Assembly (NCBI RefSeq): GCF_037975245.1
Contig: NC_092580.1
Coordinates: forward strand, 28,611,501 to 28,675,500
From: Apostichopus japonicus
Taxonomy: Eukaryota > Echinodermata > Holothuroidea > Aspidochirotida > Stichopodidae
DNA: 64,000 bases
Direction: 5' to 3'
The notes beneath the pieces are model-generated. The model saw only the letters and a list, made by a program, of their open reading frames with translations, made no database searches and had not been told where the DNA came from. Within the stretch, counting starts at the first letter, position 1. Each line of letters starts with the position of its first letter. This document shows positions 57,901 through 63,560 of this stretch, piece by piece. A program made the position numbers and the translations under genes.

Positions 57901-60716
57901 AAACAGTCTCTGCCATTTTTAGACTAGTCTCAAATTTAAAAGAGATGTCTACAGCAATTAAGAAATATTTATTACCAAATAATATCAATTTATAAGCAAC
58001 TGTCCATTGTGGGGCATACAGAAAGCCTATACTGTACACATCTATTTGAAATGGGCCTATTACAAATCTATTTGAAACAATGAAAATATCTTCGACATGA
58101 AAATAAACATCTCTTCCAAAACCGTAATAATGACCAGTATTGAAATGTTCAGTATCAATTCTGGACACGGCTCAATATACTCTGAGATAAATATTATATC
58201 TCTCTGACTGTCTCTCTCTCCTCCATGTATTTAAGAAGCATCGACCCATTTCATCACCCGGGGTAGATTATTAACTATTTCACTTCACTACTGATAAATT
58301 GTACTTTGAGTTTATTTACACTTTATGTACTATGGCAGAAGTGATCCCTGGGATAAACTCTTTGTTATTCAACATCTAATACTACGGTTACTTATTACAG
58401 GAAGCAGGCAAGCTCCTTTCGCCTTTATCTTTGATGATATAGATTTCATTTCAAAAACGGAGGACAGCAGATTCTGTGTACATGAATAACAACACCATAA
58501 CAGATGGTGTCCAGGAATTTGCAAGAAGCTTCTGGGAAAAGAAAGCAAAGGTCAATAACACTCCCAAGTTATTTTTTTTTGTGTTTAATTTACTTAGATA
58601 CAGATGGTAATTGTTTTACTAAGAGAGCAAGTACAGCTACTTGATCTGTACAATGTAGTATAGATCATTACATATATACAAGTTTAGTATTAATGTCACA
58701 TATCCAAGCCTGGAAAATGTGTTTTAGACTCAACCACATGAATTTCATTTCAGATACTTAATGTGTGGGCTACAAATATTGTGTATAAAATACATTGGAA
58801 AGACTTCAAAGGTTTTTTATACCAATAATCAATTTATACTTGAATCATCTAATTTATCCTTTTTCTTAAAATACCTTTAAACATCTGGTAATGTGACAAG
58901 GTCTATTGAATCCCAATTCTCATGTTCTGAAATTTTTTAGCAATTTGTCGCATATATGCCATAATATGGAGACGACACTTGTGACAATTAGTATCACCTT
59001 GTTGAATTAGAAACAATGAAATATGTAAATTCTGGAAGGTACAAAGGTCATAACGACGGAAAATATGAAGGAACAGCCGCACGTATTATATATTTTCCCA
59101 TATAAAACTAGATGATAATACTCCATCAAGTATTAGTTAAATGCTACTAGTCTCTTGTATCATTCATTAAAGAAGAAGAAGAAAAAAGACATGAAAAAAT
59201 AAGAGAATTTTGAATAATTTATAGCTTGCTGCAGTGCTTGGTGTAATCATATTATAGCTATTACATGTCTTTCTGTTTCTTTAAAATATTAATAAATTAC
59301 TCAGTGGTAGGTTTGGTAGGCTGGTACAGTAAGTTCTAGCTACCTGACTAGTACGTGTTTTCAATGTGCTTATCGATGTAGGTCGAGTAATTGCCTCAAG
59401 AATTAGACCCGACTTTGCAATTTACTGCCGGAGTTGAATGCGGCGACCGCAGAATAATGTTTCATTATCATCAAGGATGGATCTAGAGAGGAAATTTCAA
59501 GCAGAGTATAACTCTGAGAGGCTCAGAAGCTATTAAGCTGATTTACATCGGTTGTATTGTAACACGTTACACGAAACGCAGTCTCCCCGAAGCTCACTTA
59601 TATGTATGTAATAAAGAATGATGCATTGTGGGTCTCTGTATTATAGTATCAGTTTCCAAATTGACCTAAATTGAAAGTATGGCTGTGATAGAATGATACC
59701 TACATTATCTGTCTGGAAGTGTACTAGTTTATGTACAAGCTGTTGATCGAGCCAGATAAAGCAGACTGTATGATGTAATAGAATGGTGCATTATGGGTCT
59801 CTGAATCGGAATGATACCTACATTATCTGTCTGGTAGTGTACTAGTTTATGTACAAGATGTTAATCGAGCCAGATAAAGCTGACTGTATGATGTAATAGA
59901 ATGGTGCATTATGGGTCTCTGAATCGGAATGATACCTACATTATCCGTCTGGAAGTGTACTAGTTTACGTACAAGATGTTGATTGAGCCAGATAAAGCTG
60001 ACTGTATGATGTAATAGAATGGTGCATTATGGGTCTCTGAATCGGAATGATACCTACATTATCCGTCTGGAAGTGTACTAGTTTACGTACAAGCTGTTGA
60101 TCGAGCCAGATAAAGCAGACTGTATGATGTAATAGAATGGTGCATTATGGGTCTCTGAATCGGAATGATACCTACATTATCTGTCTGGAAGTGTACTAGT
60201 TTACGTACAAGATGTTGATTGAGCCAGATAAAGCTGACTGTATGATGTAATAGAATGGTGCATTATGGGTCTCTGAATCGGACTGATACCTACACTATCC
60301 GTCTGGAAGTGTACTAGTTTACGTACAAGATGTTGATTGAGCCAGATAAAGCTGACTGTATGATGGTATGACGGTAGATGGAAGAAAGACAAGTGAACAT
60401 TGACCTGGAGGTGGGTAAGTGGGGGCATAGTGCTAAAATTATTACCAAATTTCATAGGATAGGTAGATTGGAATGCATATTATATACATATATATATATA
60501 TATTGATTGGAGAGACTATTAGGATTTAGTCTGGAAAGTAATTAAGAGAGGGTTGAAATAAATTCTGCCATATCATTGGATCAGTCTTTGAAGAAATCAT
60601 CAGTAAGTGAAGGGAACACTAAATAATATAGTTACCCTAGCCAGAGTCTCTGCTTGTTGAAGTCTTCCATCCAGCTCTCTCCGTATTTGAGAAGCTTGTT
60701 CGTCTGCATTGTCCAG
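12787..60716 (-). CDS. CADPS: Calcium-dependent secretion activator (CAPS/CADPS, UNC-31 family), partial, 23 exons
   Basis: CADPS primes dense-core and some synaptic vesicles for Ca2+-triggered exocytosis. It binds PI(4,5)P2 through its PH domain and engages syntaxin/SNAREs through a Munc13-like MUN region. The 23 exons described below join without a frame conflict into about 983 residues. Rough positions in this partial protein: helical N-terminal segment ([20 protein letters not shown]) 1-108; C2 domain 109-230 ([20 protein letters not shown]); PH domain 232-340 ([17 protein letters not shown] to [20 protein letters not shown]); then [20 protein letters not shown] and the MUN/MHD1 region to about 930; acidic C-terminus ending SLSDEDDE. 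The order and motifs match animal CADPS throughout. Vertebrate proteins are near 1,300-1,350 residues, so roughly 300 N-terminal residues are missing, encoded to the right of the window. Introns carry many transposons and VNTRs. Two optional microexons and one decayed exon copy are listed separately. Confidence 0.96.
12955..14494. other. CADPS introns around the exon at 13510-13614
   Basis: Two introns. No mobile element recognised. An open minus-strand segment at about 13727-13810 ends in a donor-like AAG|GTATTT but lacks a good acceptor (see findings). Confidence 0.5.
13510..13614 (-). CDS. CADPS: CADPS exon, near C-terminus
   Basis: 105 nt, phase 0 to 0; acceptor TCCTTTTCAG, donor GTAAGT. 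Encodes [20 protein letters not shown] then [15 protein letters not shown], matching the [24 protein letters not shown] segment. Confidence 0.95.
14495..14602 (-). CDS. CADPS: CADPS exon, C-terminal part of MUN
   Basis: 108 nt, phase 0 to 0; acceptor GATTTCAG, donor GTGAGA. Encodes [20 protein letters not shown] then [16 protein letters not shown]. Vertebrates have about eleven extra residues before KPGM that are absent from the flanking exons here. Confidence 0.93.
14603..15636. other. CADPS intron, purine-rich
   Basis: Long purine-rich stretch at about 14890-15530 (GGGAGAGG, GAAGGTAAGAAGG and a G-run at about 15497-15512). No exon found for the eleven residues that vertebrates carry at this junction. 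Confidence 0.5.
15637..15795 (-). CDS. CADPS: CADPS exon, MUN region
   Basis: 159 nt, phase 0 in and 0 out; donor GTAAGT. Encodes [40 protein letters not shown] and [13 protein letters not shown]. The acceptor is ambiguous: CTCTCAG gives the HQ start used here, whereas CATCAG six bases further in drops two residues. The HQYH string matches the vertebrate protein, so the longer form is preferred. Confidence 0.94.
15796..16918. other. CADPS introns around the exon at 16178-16328
   Basis: The plus strand at about 16020-16075 carries TAGAGCGCTATATAAATG followed by ATTATTATA, which resembles the 3' tail of L2-type retrotransposons. Otherwise nothing recognised. Confidence 0.5.
16178..16328 (-). 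CDS. CADPS: CADPS exon, MUN region
   Basis: 151 nt, phase 2 in and 0 out; acceptor CTTTTTCCTTCAG, donor GTATGA. Encodes [40 protein letters not shown] and [10 protein letters not shown]. Confidence 0.94.
16919..17074 (-). CDS. CADPS: CADPS exon, MUN region
   Basis: 156 nt, phase 2 in and 2 out; acceptor TCATTTCCCTCAG, donor GTACGA. Encodes [40 protein letters not shown] and [11 protein letters not shown]. It joins in frame directly to the exon at 21146. Confidence 0.96.
   Translation of the reverse strand, partial: KWHGYLRGSLLEVGSPSVFCTGLALATGGIRKAPRPPAEIDGSRHDRVVRK
17597..17745. repeat. inverted pair of CCTGCTAGG...CGAAAC...CAGGCC motifs
   Basis: On the plus strand at 17681-17725 a motif reads CTGAAGAAGACCCTGCTAGG then GTCGAAACCGCAGGCCTTCT. 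The minus strand of 17600-17655 carries the homologous CCTGCTAGGACTGAAACG and TCAGGCCCTCTTACT. The two copies face each other about 30 bp apart. GACCC-loop-GGGTC pairs perfectly inside the plus copy. See findings for the hammerhead comparison. Confidence 0.7.
17980..18291. mobile_element. nested 312-bp hAT-type MITE with perfect 8-bp TSD
   Basis: It begins CAGGGTTGTCCAACTT and ends AGGTTGGACAACCCTG, 16-bp termini that are inverted complements apart from one base. The octamer TTATAAAG flanks it on both sides (17972-17979 and 18292-18299). The interior carries GCCCGCGGGCC and CGGCCCGCC blocks. Its local GC content is well above that of the surroundings. It inserted into the larger element at 17773-20835 and is therefore younger. 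Confidence 0.9.
19442..20123. repeat. inverted repeat inside the 3-kb element
   Basis: Left arm 19442-19548 (GCAACGAGGTAAATGAATCT, GTATGGAGGGTCATGTGATG, TTCCAGGGTGGTACTA) is matched by the reverse complement at 20008-20123 with few differences. The two arms are about 460 bp apart. Confidence 0.85.
21146..21287 (-). CDS. CADPS: CADPS exon, MUN region
   Basis: 142 nt, phase 1 in and 2 out; acceptor AATTTCTTGCAG, donor GTGAGA. Encodes [40 protein letters not shown] and EKWEPK. The following residues in vertebrates form a repetitive LPNVNLP linker that is not seen here. Confidence 0.95.
22617..22860. repeat. ~68-bp tandem repeat, three copies, one interrupted
   Basis: Units share AGCAAGTGTA-AATCACACAA, then AAAGCAGCTGTGATTTGAGA and CACACACCACTAAA. 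The third copy is split by the hairpin insertion at 22768-22802. Confidence 0.85.
22768..22802. mobile_element. 35-bp perfect-hairpin insertion with 7-bp target duplication
   Basis: CAGGGAGCTGCTAC, a 7-nt loop (TTTTAGA) and GTAGCAGCTCCCTG form a perfect 14-bp stem starting with CAGGG. ATCACAC flanks it on both sides (22761-22767, 22803-22809), while the sister repeat copies read ATCACACAACCC uninterrupted and so show the empty site. The element consists of almost nothing but its inverted termini. Confidence 0.75.
26600..27030. repeat. 49-bp minisatellite rich in CATAGCTGTACATAGCTATG
   Basis: GCTTGCATAGCTGTACATAG recurs at 26667, 26716 and 26765 (period 49 bp). Diverged copies then continue to about 27030. 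It lies about 170 bp downstream, in transcript direction, of the exon at 27204-27360. Confidence 0.85.
27204..27360 (-). CDS. CADPS: CADPS exon, MUN region
   Basis: 157 nt, phase 0 in and 1 out; acceptor TTCCCTTCTCAG, donor GTAAGT. Encodes [40 protein letters not shown] and [34 protein letters not shown] is near-identical to vertebrate CADPS. Confidence 0.97.
29871..29894 (-). CDS. CADPS: candidate 24-nt CADPS microexon
   Basis: Minus strand TTTCTCTCACCCAAAG precedes 24 nt ending CGCAG followed by GTACCT. Phase 0 to 0 inserts HNKPKESQ between ...EEHHAE and AFAW. Vertebrate CADPS has a short variable insert at exactly this junction. Skipping also preserves the frame, so this is probably an alternative exon. 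Confidence 0.6.
31100..31390. repeat. ~110-bp degenerate tandem repeat, three copies
   Basis: Blocks GCCAGAATTTACTCGCTGAA / GCCAGATTTTACTCCCTGAA / GCCATATTTTTCTACCATGA are each followed by CAGCTGT-TTTTGAGTT. Confidence 0.7.
31843..31952 (-). CDS. CADPS: CADPS exon, MUN region
   Basis: 110 nt, phase 1 in and 0 out; acceptor TCTTTCTCGTAAAG, donor GTAGGG. Encodes (E)[19 protein letters not shown] then [17 protein letters not shown]. The [16 protein letters not shown] motif is diagnostic. Confidence 0.94.
33521..33550 (-). CDS. CADPS: candidate 30-nt CADPS cassette microexon
   Basis: On the minus strand TGCATCGTGTAG precedes 30 nt followed by GTGACC. Phase 1 to 1 keeps the frame whether included or skipped, adding [10 protein letters not shown] after ...ARIE. 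Flanking exons also join correctly without it. Vertebrate CADPS is variable at this point, which fits an alternatively spliced insert. The upstream pyrimidine tract is weak, so transcript evidence is needed. Confidence 0.5.
34840..35010. repeat. ~62-bp degenerate tandem repeat
   Basis: Three to four copies of CATTCTCATT..ATG..AATC and TTTCGATGCAGT..ATA.AAGA, adjacent to the exon at 35057-35180. Confidence 0.7.
35057..35180 (-). CDS. CADPS: CADPS exon, MUN region
   Basis: 124 nt, phase 0 in and 1 out; acceptor CCACAAATAG, donor GTGAGT. Encodes [20 protein letters not shown] then [21 protein letters not shown]. Confidence 0.95.
35181..35695. repeat. CADPS intron with ~90-bp tandem duplication
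   Basis: ACATCAGCTGACATC.TCCAAT, CAACATTTACCTAC and TTGACATCTTTACCACT repeat from about 35370 to 35560 in two full copies and a partial third. Confidence 0.75.
35696..35759 (-). CDS. CADPS: CADPS exon, MUN region
   Basis: 64 nt, phase 2 in and 0 out; acceptor GACTACAATAG, donor GTGAGT. Encodes [20 protein letters not shown] then R, matching the [20 protein letters not shown] motif of CADPS. Confidence 0.95.
35760..37294. other. CADPS intron, no element recognised
   Basis: A/T-rich. A purine G-run lies at 35909-35931 and an AAAATAAAAA tract at 36711-36760. Confidence 0.5.
37295..37396 (-). CDS. CADPS: CADPS exon, MUN region
   Basis: 102 nt, phase 2 in and 2 out; acceptor ATCATTACAG, donor GTACTT. 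Encodes (R)[17 protein letters not shown] then [16 protein letters not shown]. Confidence 0.95.
37397..37988. repeat. CADPS intron with a two-copy repeat
   Basis: Two diverged ~85-bp copies at about 37749-37915 sharing TAACTCCCCC, CGGCCAT.TTAAAAAA and TCCTTATTATG-type ends. Confidence 0.6.
37989..38176 (-). CDS. CADPS: CADPS exon, GWFSPGQ segment
   Basis: 188 nt, phase 0 in and 2 out; acceptor CTTCACCCCAG, donor GTATGA. Encodes [40 protein letters not shown] and [20 protein letters not shown], then GN. It is the most conserved block of the gene and the parent of the pseudoexon at 40731-40906. Confidence 0.97.
38177..40502. other. CADPS intron with 220-bp tandem duplication and 18-bp minisatellite
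   Basis: 38200-38420 is repeated at 38420-38640 (AAGGTCGCC, CATTAACTAGTG, TGACATTTCTGGT, GGGGCACCTTTACCTCC). Part of the same sequence recurs with the pseudoexon at 40907-40990. An 18-bp minisatellite lies at 39960-40270. Confidence 0.75.
39960..40270. repeat. 18-bp minisatellite (CTTTACCTAAAACCTNTA)
   Basis: About 15 degenerate copies of CTTTACCTAAGACCTNTA. Because 18 is a multiple of three, the plus strand stays open and would read repeated [13 protein letters not shown] see no gene context, so this is a repeat artefact. Confidence 0.85.
40503..40639 (-). CDS. CADPS: CADPS exon between PH and MUN
   Basis: 137 nt, phase 1 in and 0 out; acceptor CATCGATGTAG, donor GTAAGT. Encodes [40 protein letters not shown] and DSYSCL. 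A decayed copy of the next exon lies just upstream at 40731-40906. Confidence 0.95.
40731..40906 (-). pseudogene. CADPS: decayed duplicate of the CADPS GWFSPGQ exon
   Basis: About 90% identical by eye to the exon at 37989-38176, with flanking intron sequence also copied on its acceptor side. The acceptor CTTCACCCCAG is intact. A one-base insertion after DEYC (GTACCGAG versus CTGACCTAA on the plus strand) shifts the frame into a TAG seven codons later, and the donor GTATGA has been lost. It lies upstream of the exon it should follow (40503-40639), so the order is also wrong. Inclusion would truncate the protein. Confidence 0.9.
40907..42456. other. CADPS intron around the 72-bp VNTR
   Basis: Copied flank of the pseudoexon (to about 40990), then unique sequence, then the 72-bp array at 41374-42305. 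Confidence 0.7.
41374..42305. repeat. 72-bp VNTR, about 13 nearly identical copies
   Basis: Unit landmarks: CACTACAAGCCTGTCTGTTA, TCCACATGCCAAACCTATGT, ATTGAAAATACACATCAACA. The period of 72 is a multiple of three, so a plus-strand frame stays open across the array and reads 24-residue repeats ([20 protein letters not shown]...). Copies differ by only one to three bases, which indicates recent expansion. It is antisense to CADPS and intronic. Confidence 0.95.
42457..42660 (-). CDS. CADPS: CADPS exon, PH domain end and linker
   Basis: 204 nt, phase 1 in and 1 out; acceptor TCATCCACAG, donor GTAAGG. Encodes ...[63 protein letters not shown]. An L2-like retrotransposon end lies only about 50 bp upstream of its acceptor (42720-43150). 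Confidence 0.96.
42720..43150 (+). mobile_element. 3' end of an L2-like non-LTR retrotransposon
   Basis: The plus strand encodes the C-terminus of a LINE reverse transcriptase [74 protein letters not shown] and stop at about 43052. The HWLPV, SLAP-Y, LRSS and AAP-LWN-LP motifs are typical of the L2/CR1 group. The 3' tail (GCGCTTTGAGGC, AAGCGCTCTATAAATA, then TTATTATTATTATT) is the usual microsatellite end. It is 5'-truncated and inserted antisense to CADPS next to the exon at 42457-42660. Confidence 0.85.
43151..43766. other. CADPS intron remainder with G-rich minisatellite
   Basis: 43490-43556 is GGGAGAGGGCAGGGGGAGGG-type sequence with many runs of three or more G on the plus strand, able in principle to form G-quadruplexes. 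Confidence 0.65.
43767..43875 (-). CDS. CADPS: CADPS exon, PH domain middle
   Basis: 109 nt, phase 0 in and 1 out; acceptor TTTTAACCTTAG, donor GTAAGA. Encodes [20 protein letters not shown] then [16 protein letters not shown]. Confidence 0.95.
43876..47340. other. CADPS introns around the exon at 44812-44878
   Basis: A/T-rich. A CA-rich and CATACATA tract lies at 45066-45165 and a 21-base G-run at 46973-46993. No exon or mobile element recognised. Confidence 0.5.
44812..44878 (-). CDS. CADPS: CADPS exon, PH domain start
   Basis: 67 nt, phase 2 in and 0 out; acceptor CCTATCTTTAG, donor GTAGGT. Encodes [20 protein letters not shown] then VQ. The basic KKWKKRFF run is the phosphoinositide-binding part of the PH domain. 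The upstream intron side carries an A-rich tract at 44892-44905. Confidence 0.95.
47341..47477 (-). CDS. CADPS: CADPS exon, end of C2 and start of PH
   Basis: 137 nt, phase 0 in and 2 out; acceptor TTAACACTTAG, donor GTGAGT. Encodes [40 protein letters not shown] and NMKHCG. The homologous vertebrate segment has HPTPNS and WHKM, and the [10 protein letters not shown] string is conserved. Confidence 0.94.
47478..48455. other. CADPS intron, nothing recognised
   Basis: Unique A/T-rich sequence. Confidence 0.4.
48456..48567 (-). CDS. CADPS: CADPS exon, C2 domain second half
   Basis: 112 nt, phase 2 in and 0 out; acceptor AATTTTACAG, donor GTATGT. Encodes [20 protein letters not shown] then [17 protein letters not shown]. 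Confidence 0.95.
49227..49767. mobile_element. putative decayed TIR element
   Basis: Left end ATGGGTACTTTTACACTAGATC and right end, read on the minus strand, CAGGGTGCTTTTACATTAGA are similar over about 20 bp. Internal blocks AGTGTAAATGC...GGATCAACA recur. No clear target duplication, so only moderately supported. Confidence 0.4.
50389..50736. mobile_element. putative hAT-type MITE, 348 bp
   Basis: Begins CAGGGCTCAAAC and ends ATTTGAGCCCTG, an 11-bp inverted terminus of the CAGGG type. I could not see a matching 8-bp duplication in the flanks, so the ends may be eroded. Confidence 0.55.
51200..51790. repeat. 57-bp tandem array with higher-order structure
   Basis: About ten copies of GTGCATCCACGTACAGCTAG, GCTGCTATCATATCTAACCT, CCCAATGCTATCTAATA. 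A 6-bp deletion variant (AGTACAGCTGCTATC) marks one unit, and a block of four units (about 51310-51540) is repeated at about 51540-51770, so a multi-unit duplication has occurred. Confidence 0.9.
52579..52700 (-). CDS. CADPS: CADPS exon, C2 domain first half
   Basis: 122 nt, phase 0 in and 2 out; acceptor TTGTTGTTAG, donor GTATGA. Encodes [40 protein letters not shown] and T. This is the C2 beta-strand region. Confidence 0.96.
52701..55143. other. CADPS intron dominated by the 37-bp VNTR
   Basis: VNTR at 53060-54415. The rest is unique, with no exon recognised. Confidence 0.6.
53060..54415. repeat. 37-bp VNTR, about 36 copies
   Basis: Unit GTACCATTGTAAGAGGACCA then TTGTACCTACACAGTAA, repeated with only occasional single-base changes (ACTTACACAG, CATCGTACC, GTTAGAGG). 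Shared variant blocks (for example the GTTAGAGG-containing units near 53730 and 54095) indicate segmental duplication inside the array. Confidence 0.95.
55144..55237 (-). CDS. CADPS: CADPS exon, linker into C2
   Basis: 94 nt, phase 2 in and 0 out; acceptor TTCTCCAG, donor GTATGG. Encodes (R)[18 protein letters not shown] then [13 protein letters not shown]. The [13 protein letters not shown] stretch is essentially invariant in CADPS. Confidence 0.95.
55238..56263. other. CADPS intron, nothing recognised
   Basis: Unique A/T-rich sequence with a CCTTCCCC-rich run at about 55550-55600. Confidence 0.4.
56264..56418 (-). CDS. CADPS: CADPS exon, helical segment before C2
   Basis: 155 nt, phase 0 in and 2 out; donor GTAAGA, acceptor CCTTGTAG. 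Encodes [40 protein letters not shown] and ...LQKLKR. The [24 protein letters not shown] core is characteristic of the family. Confidence 0.95.
56419..60635. other. CADPS intron, 4.2 kb
   Basis: Contains a C-run at 57067-57078 and the 118-bp array at 59640-60365. No coding exon is needed by the reading frame here and none was seen. Confidence 0.55.
59640..60365. repeat. 118-bp tandem array, about six copies
   Basis: GTCTGGAAGTGTACTAGTTT recurs at 59711, 59829, 59947, 60065, 60183 and 60301, an exact 118-bp period. Variants AAGCTGTTGATCGAG and AAGATGTTGATTGAG alternate between units. Confidence 0.95.
60636..60716 (-). CDS. CADPS: CADPS exon (first visible), N-terminal helical segment
   Basis: 81 nt, phase 0 to 0, flanked by TTTTTGGCAG and GTAACT. 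Encodes [20 protein letters not shown] then QAETLAR, matching the conserved [17 protein letters not shown] segment of CADPS. The preceding exon is not in the window. Confidence 0.93.
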
Positions 60717-61406
60717 CTGCCAAAAACACAAAAAAGGAAAATGAATAAAATTATGGATAATTTTTTTGTGGTGAAATACTTATTATTATTATACAAATTT
60801 CTATAGCGCCTTTTCCAATCAGAAATTGCTCTAAGGCGCTTTACAGTAAAATACATACAAACATGATACACAAATATATACAAATCGATAATGTAAGGTA
60901 TAAATAGGGTAGAAAATTTGTTATTTACAATCTGACAATTAATTGTATAAAAACTGCAAATGGGAAATAAAAAATTATATATACAAATTCTTAAAATTTA
61001 ACATATATATATGTGTATAATTTTAAATTTTAAAAGCGCTATAAATGCATTTTCCTGATGTAAGTTGCAATTGGATTGAGGTTCATTCTAAATGTTAAAT
61101 GCCAAGAAAATGATAAAATGCCCTGTACACAGTGCACAATTATAGAATTCTGAGCCAGTGAAAAGCAGACGTTACATAAGAGCAAAGAAAAAGTCAATAG
61201 AGAGGATGATAAAATACTTTGAACACCATAGCTTTAGCTGGATCACATAACAATGATTTAATTGTACACTCTGTTGGATTCAATTATTACACAGAAGATA
61301 TATATCTATGCTACTGTATGCATATATCAGAGATGAAATGCATAATTGATTTCCCATGGAAAGTTTAGGATTGGTACAATAAAATGAAGATTGCTAGAAT
61401 ACACAC

Positions 61407-61438
<32 letters not shown>

Positions 61439-61590
61439 ATATGTATCTATATAGAAAATCCCTGTGTCGGAATTGAAGAATATACAAAGTATACCACAAA
61501 AAAAAAATACCAACCCCCCACCCAAAAATAACAAAACAGATGGTTGCATCTAGGTAAGTTCTTGAAATCCAACAAAGTAATTTATTTCCA

Positions 61591-61623
61591 GAATATTTCG
61601 GAACCAGCTGGTTCCTTTCTCAG
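61591..61623 (-). other. CTGAGAA / 16-bp palindrome / CGAAAT motif
   Basis: On the minus strand CTGAGAAAGGAACCAGCTGG then TTCCGAAATATTC. GGAACCAGCTGGTTCC (61600-61615) is a perfect palindrome. The layout CTGANGA-stem-CGAAA recalls hammerhead-ribozyme cores in Penelope-like elements, but CTGATGA is not intact. Confidence 0.4.
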
Positions 61624-61946
61624 CTCCATATATCCTTTGTTTGGTTGGTGTCTATCTTGGCGCAGAGGTATAGGTGAGAATTAGTTGAGACTAGTGGAAC
61701 ACGACTTAATTGTTACTCAGTTTCACGCGTTGAGCGATCACCAGCCAACTATATAAAAGTATCTCCTACGAGATCCGACTTTAGGAATCACAAATGACTT
61801 CGAGTTGGTTAGCATCATGTTTGATATCAAGAATAAGGCAAATATGTCACCAAAAACAGAACTAGTATTGTTTGATACAGGTGAAAGATGCCTACAGTGG
61901 AATTACAACCTTCCTAACCGGTTTCAAACCTCTGGACATACAATCA

Positions 61947-62014
61947 GCCTACTCTGTGGTTAGGGTTTCCGCATATAAAGCGGGAGGCCCCGGGTTCGAA
62001 TCCCGGTGGAGGCT
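61947..62014 (+). tRNA. tRNA-like sequence, probably tRNA-derived SINE or pseudo-tRNA
   Basis: CCGGG-TTCGAAT-CCCGG forms a perfect T-arm (internal B box GGTTCGAATCC). (T)CCGC-ATATAAA-GCGG(G) forms an anticodon arm with a 7-nt loop and anticodon position ATA. GTGGTTAGGG stands in for the A box, and the acceptor arm GCCTACT/TGGAGGC has two mismatches. The length is about 68 nt, no T-run follows, and an ATA anticodon is not expected for a working nuclear tRNA, so it is most likely a SINE head or relic. Confidence 0.5.
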
Positions 62015-62059
62015 GGAAGTTCTTTCACTGTTCAGGATTTCCAACACACTACAATTTCA

Positions 62060-62280
62060 ATTATATATATATTACGTTTTCAATAGTGTGTATAGTGTGT
62101 GTATAGTCAATAGTACATATATATATTTTGTTTTCAATATTGTGTATAGTGTGTAGTGTTTCAATTATAAATATATATATATATTACGTTTTCAATAGTG
62201 TGTATGGTGTGTATAGTGTGTAGTATGTATAGTGTGCATAGTGTGCATAGTGTGTATAGTGTGTTTAGTGTGGATACGTG
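62060..62280. repeat. AT / GTGTATAGT microsatellite
   Basis: ATATATATATTACGTTTTCA followed by ATAGTGTGTATAGTGTGT is repeated three times, then degenerates into TAGTGTGCATAGTGTG. Confidence 0.9.
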
Positions 62281-62522
62281 TGTGCCTGTCAATATATTGG
62301 TAATTAAGGTATCTCAATGCAGGAAGGAAATTACAAAGGTTCATGTATATATATTTGACCACACCGGCCATTGGTTAGATGAATTTCTCTGTACCTCTGT
62401 ACCCAGCCAACAGCTTAATTCACAATCTAGTGAATGTGTCAGACCATAAAGCGTTAAACTACATTTATTAGCTATTAGTCTATCTGCAAACTCTCCATCT
62501 GTAAACATATGATACTGTCTGT

Positions 62523-62614
62523 AAACACCCTCAGCGTCACTCGCGCCTATTAGTGCCCACTGAGTTGCAAACACCCTCAGCGTCACTCGCGCCTATTAGT
62601 GCCCACTGAGTTGC
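62523..62614. repeat. perfect 46-bp tandem duplication
   Basis: Two identical copies of AAACACCCTCAGCGTCACTC then GCGCCTATTAGTGCCCACTG and AGTTGC. Confidence 0.95.
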
Positions 62615-62754
62615 TACAGCTCAATATCTTCTCAACGATGAATATACTCGCCGGTATTGATTTGCACTTCAGCCTTGTACTTAATTCACTGATAGCAATG
62701 GTATTGTTCATGTACTGCACTGCATAGAGACTCAGTTTTTTTGCCAAAAAGAAT

Positions 62755-63560
62755 TGGCCTCTTTATTTCTTAAGTTTGGACATGAGGAATATTTCAAGTT
62801 ACAACAGATATCATAAAAATATTGTTTAAGCCTCTCCACTTTTTATTATAAACCTAGAAACTGTCTTTTTATTTCTTAATTTATTCAATATTTGCTGTCG
62901 TATAGTTTGGCAATCATATGGAAGTTAGTTATAATTTAGAATGCCATGGACATATTAGGAACATGAGGAATATTTCAAGATACCATAGATATCATAAAAA
63001 TATTGTTTAAGCCTCTCTAGTTTTTATTATAAACCTAGAAACTGTCTTTTTATTTCTTAATTTATTTTCTGTCCAAAGGTTTGGCAATTATATGGATGTT
63101 ACTGATCATTTAGAAAGCCATGAACATTTTAGGAACATGAGGAATATCTCAAGTTACAATAGATATCATAAAAAAAATTGTTTAAGCCTCTTCACTGTTT
63201 ATTATAAAGCTAGAAACTGTCTTTTTTTTAAAAATTTATTTGCTGTCCTATGGTTTGGCAATCATATGGAAGTTAGTGTAATTTAGAATGCCACGGACAT
63301 ATTAGGAACATGAGGAATATATCAAGTTACAACAGATATCATAAAAATATCGTTTAAGCCTCTTCACTTTTTATTATAAACCTAGAAACTGTCTTTTTAT
63401 TTCTTAATTTATTTGCTGTCGTATAGTTTGGCAATCATATGGAAGTTATTTATAATTTAGAAAGCCATGAACAATTTAGGAACATGAGGAATATATCAAG
63501 TTACAACAGATATCATAAATATGTTGTTTTCAAGCCTCTTCACTTTGCTCATTATAAACC
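62755..63560. repeat. ~175-bp tandem array, four and a half copies
   Basis: CATGAGGAATAT.TCAAG recurs at 62781, 62962, 63136, 63309 and 63483 (spacing 173-181 bp). Each unit also has TTTATTATAAACCTAGAAAC and TTTGGCAATCATATGGAAGT. Confidence 0.92.

Noticed and set aside
60632-60883. Continuous 83-residue reading of the first visible exon region
   Set aside because: That frame extends into the upstream intron and reads the exon out of phase. The splice sites at 60636 and 60716 and homology fix the true frame.
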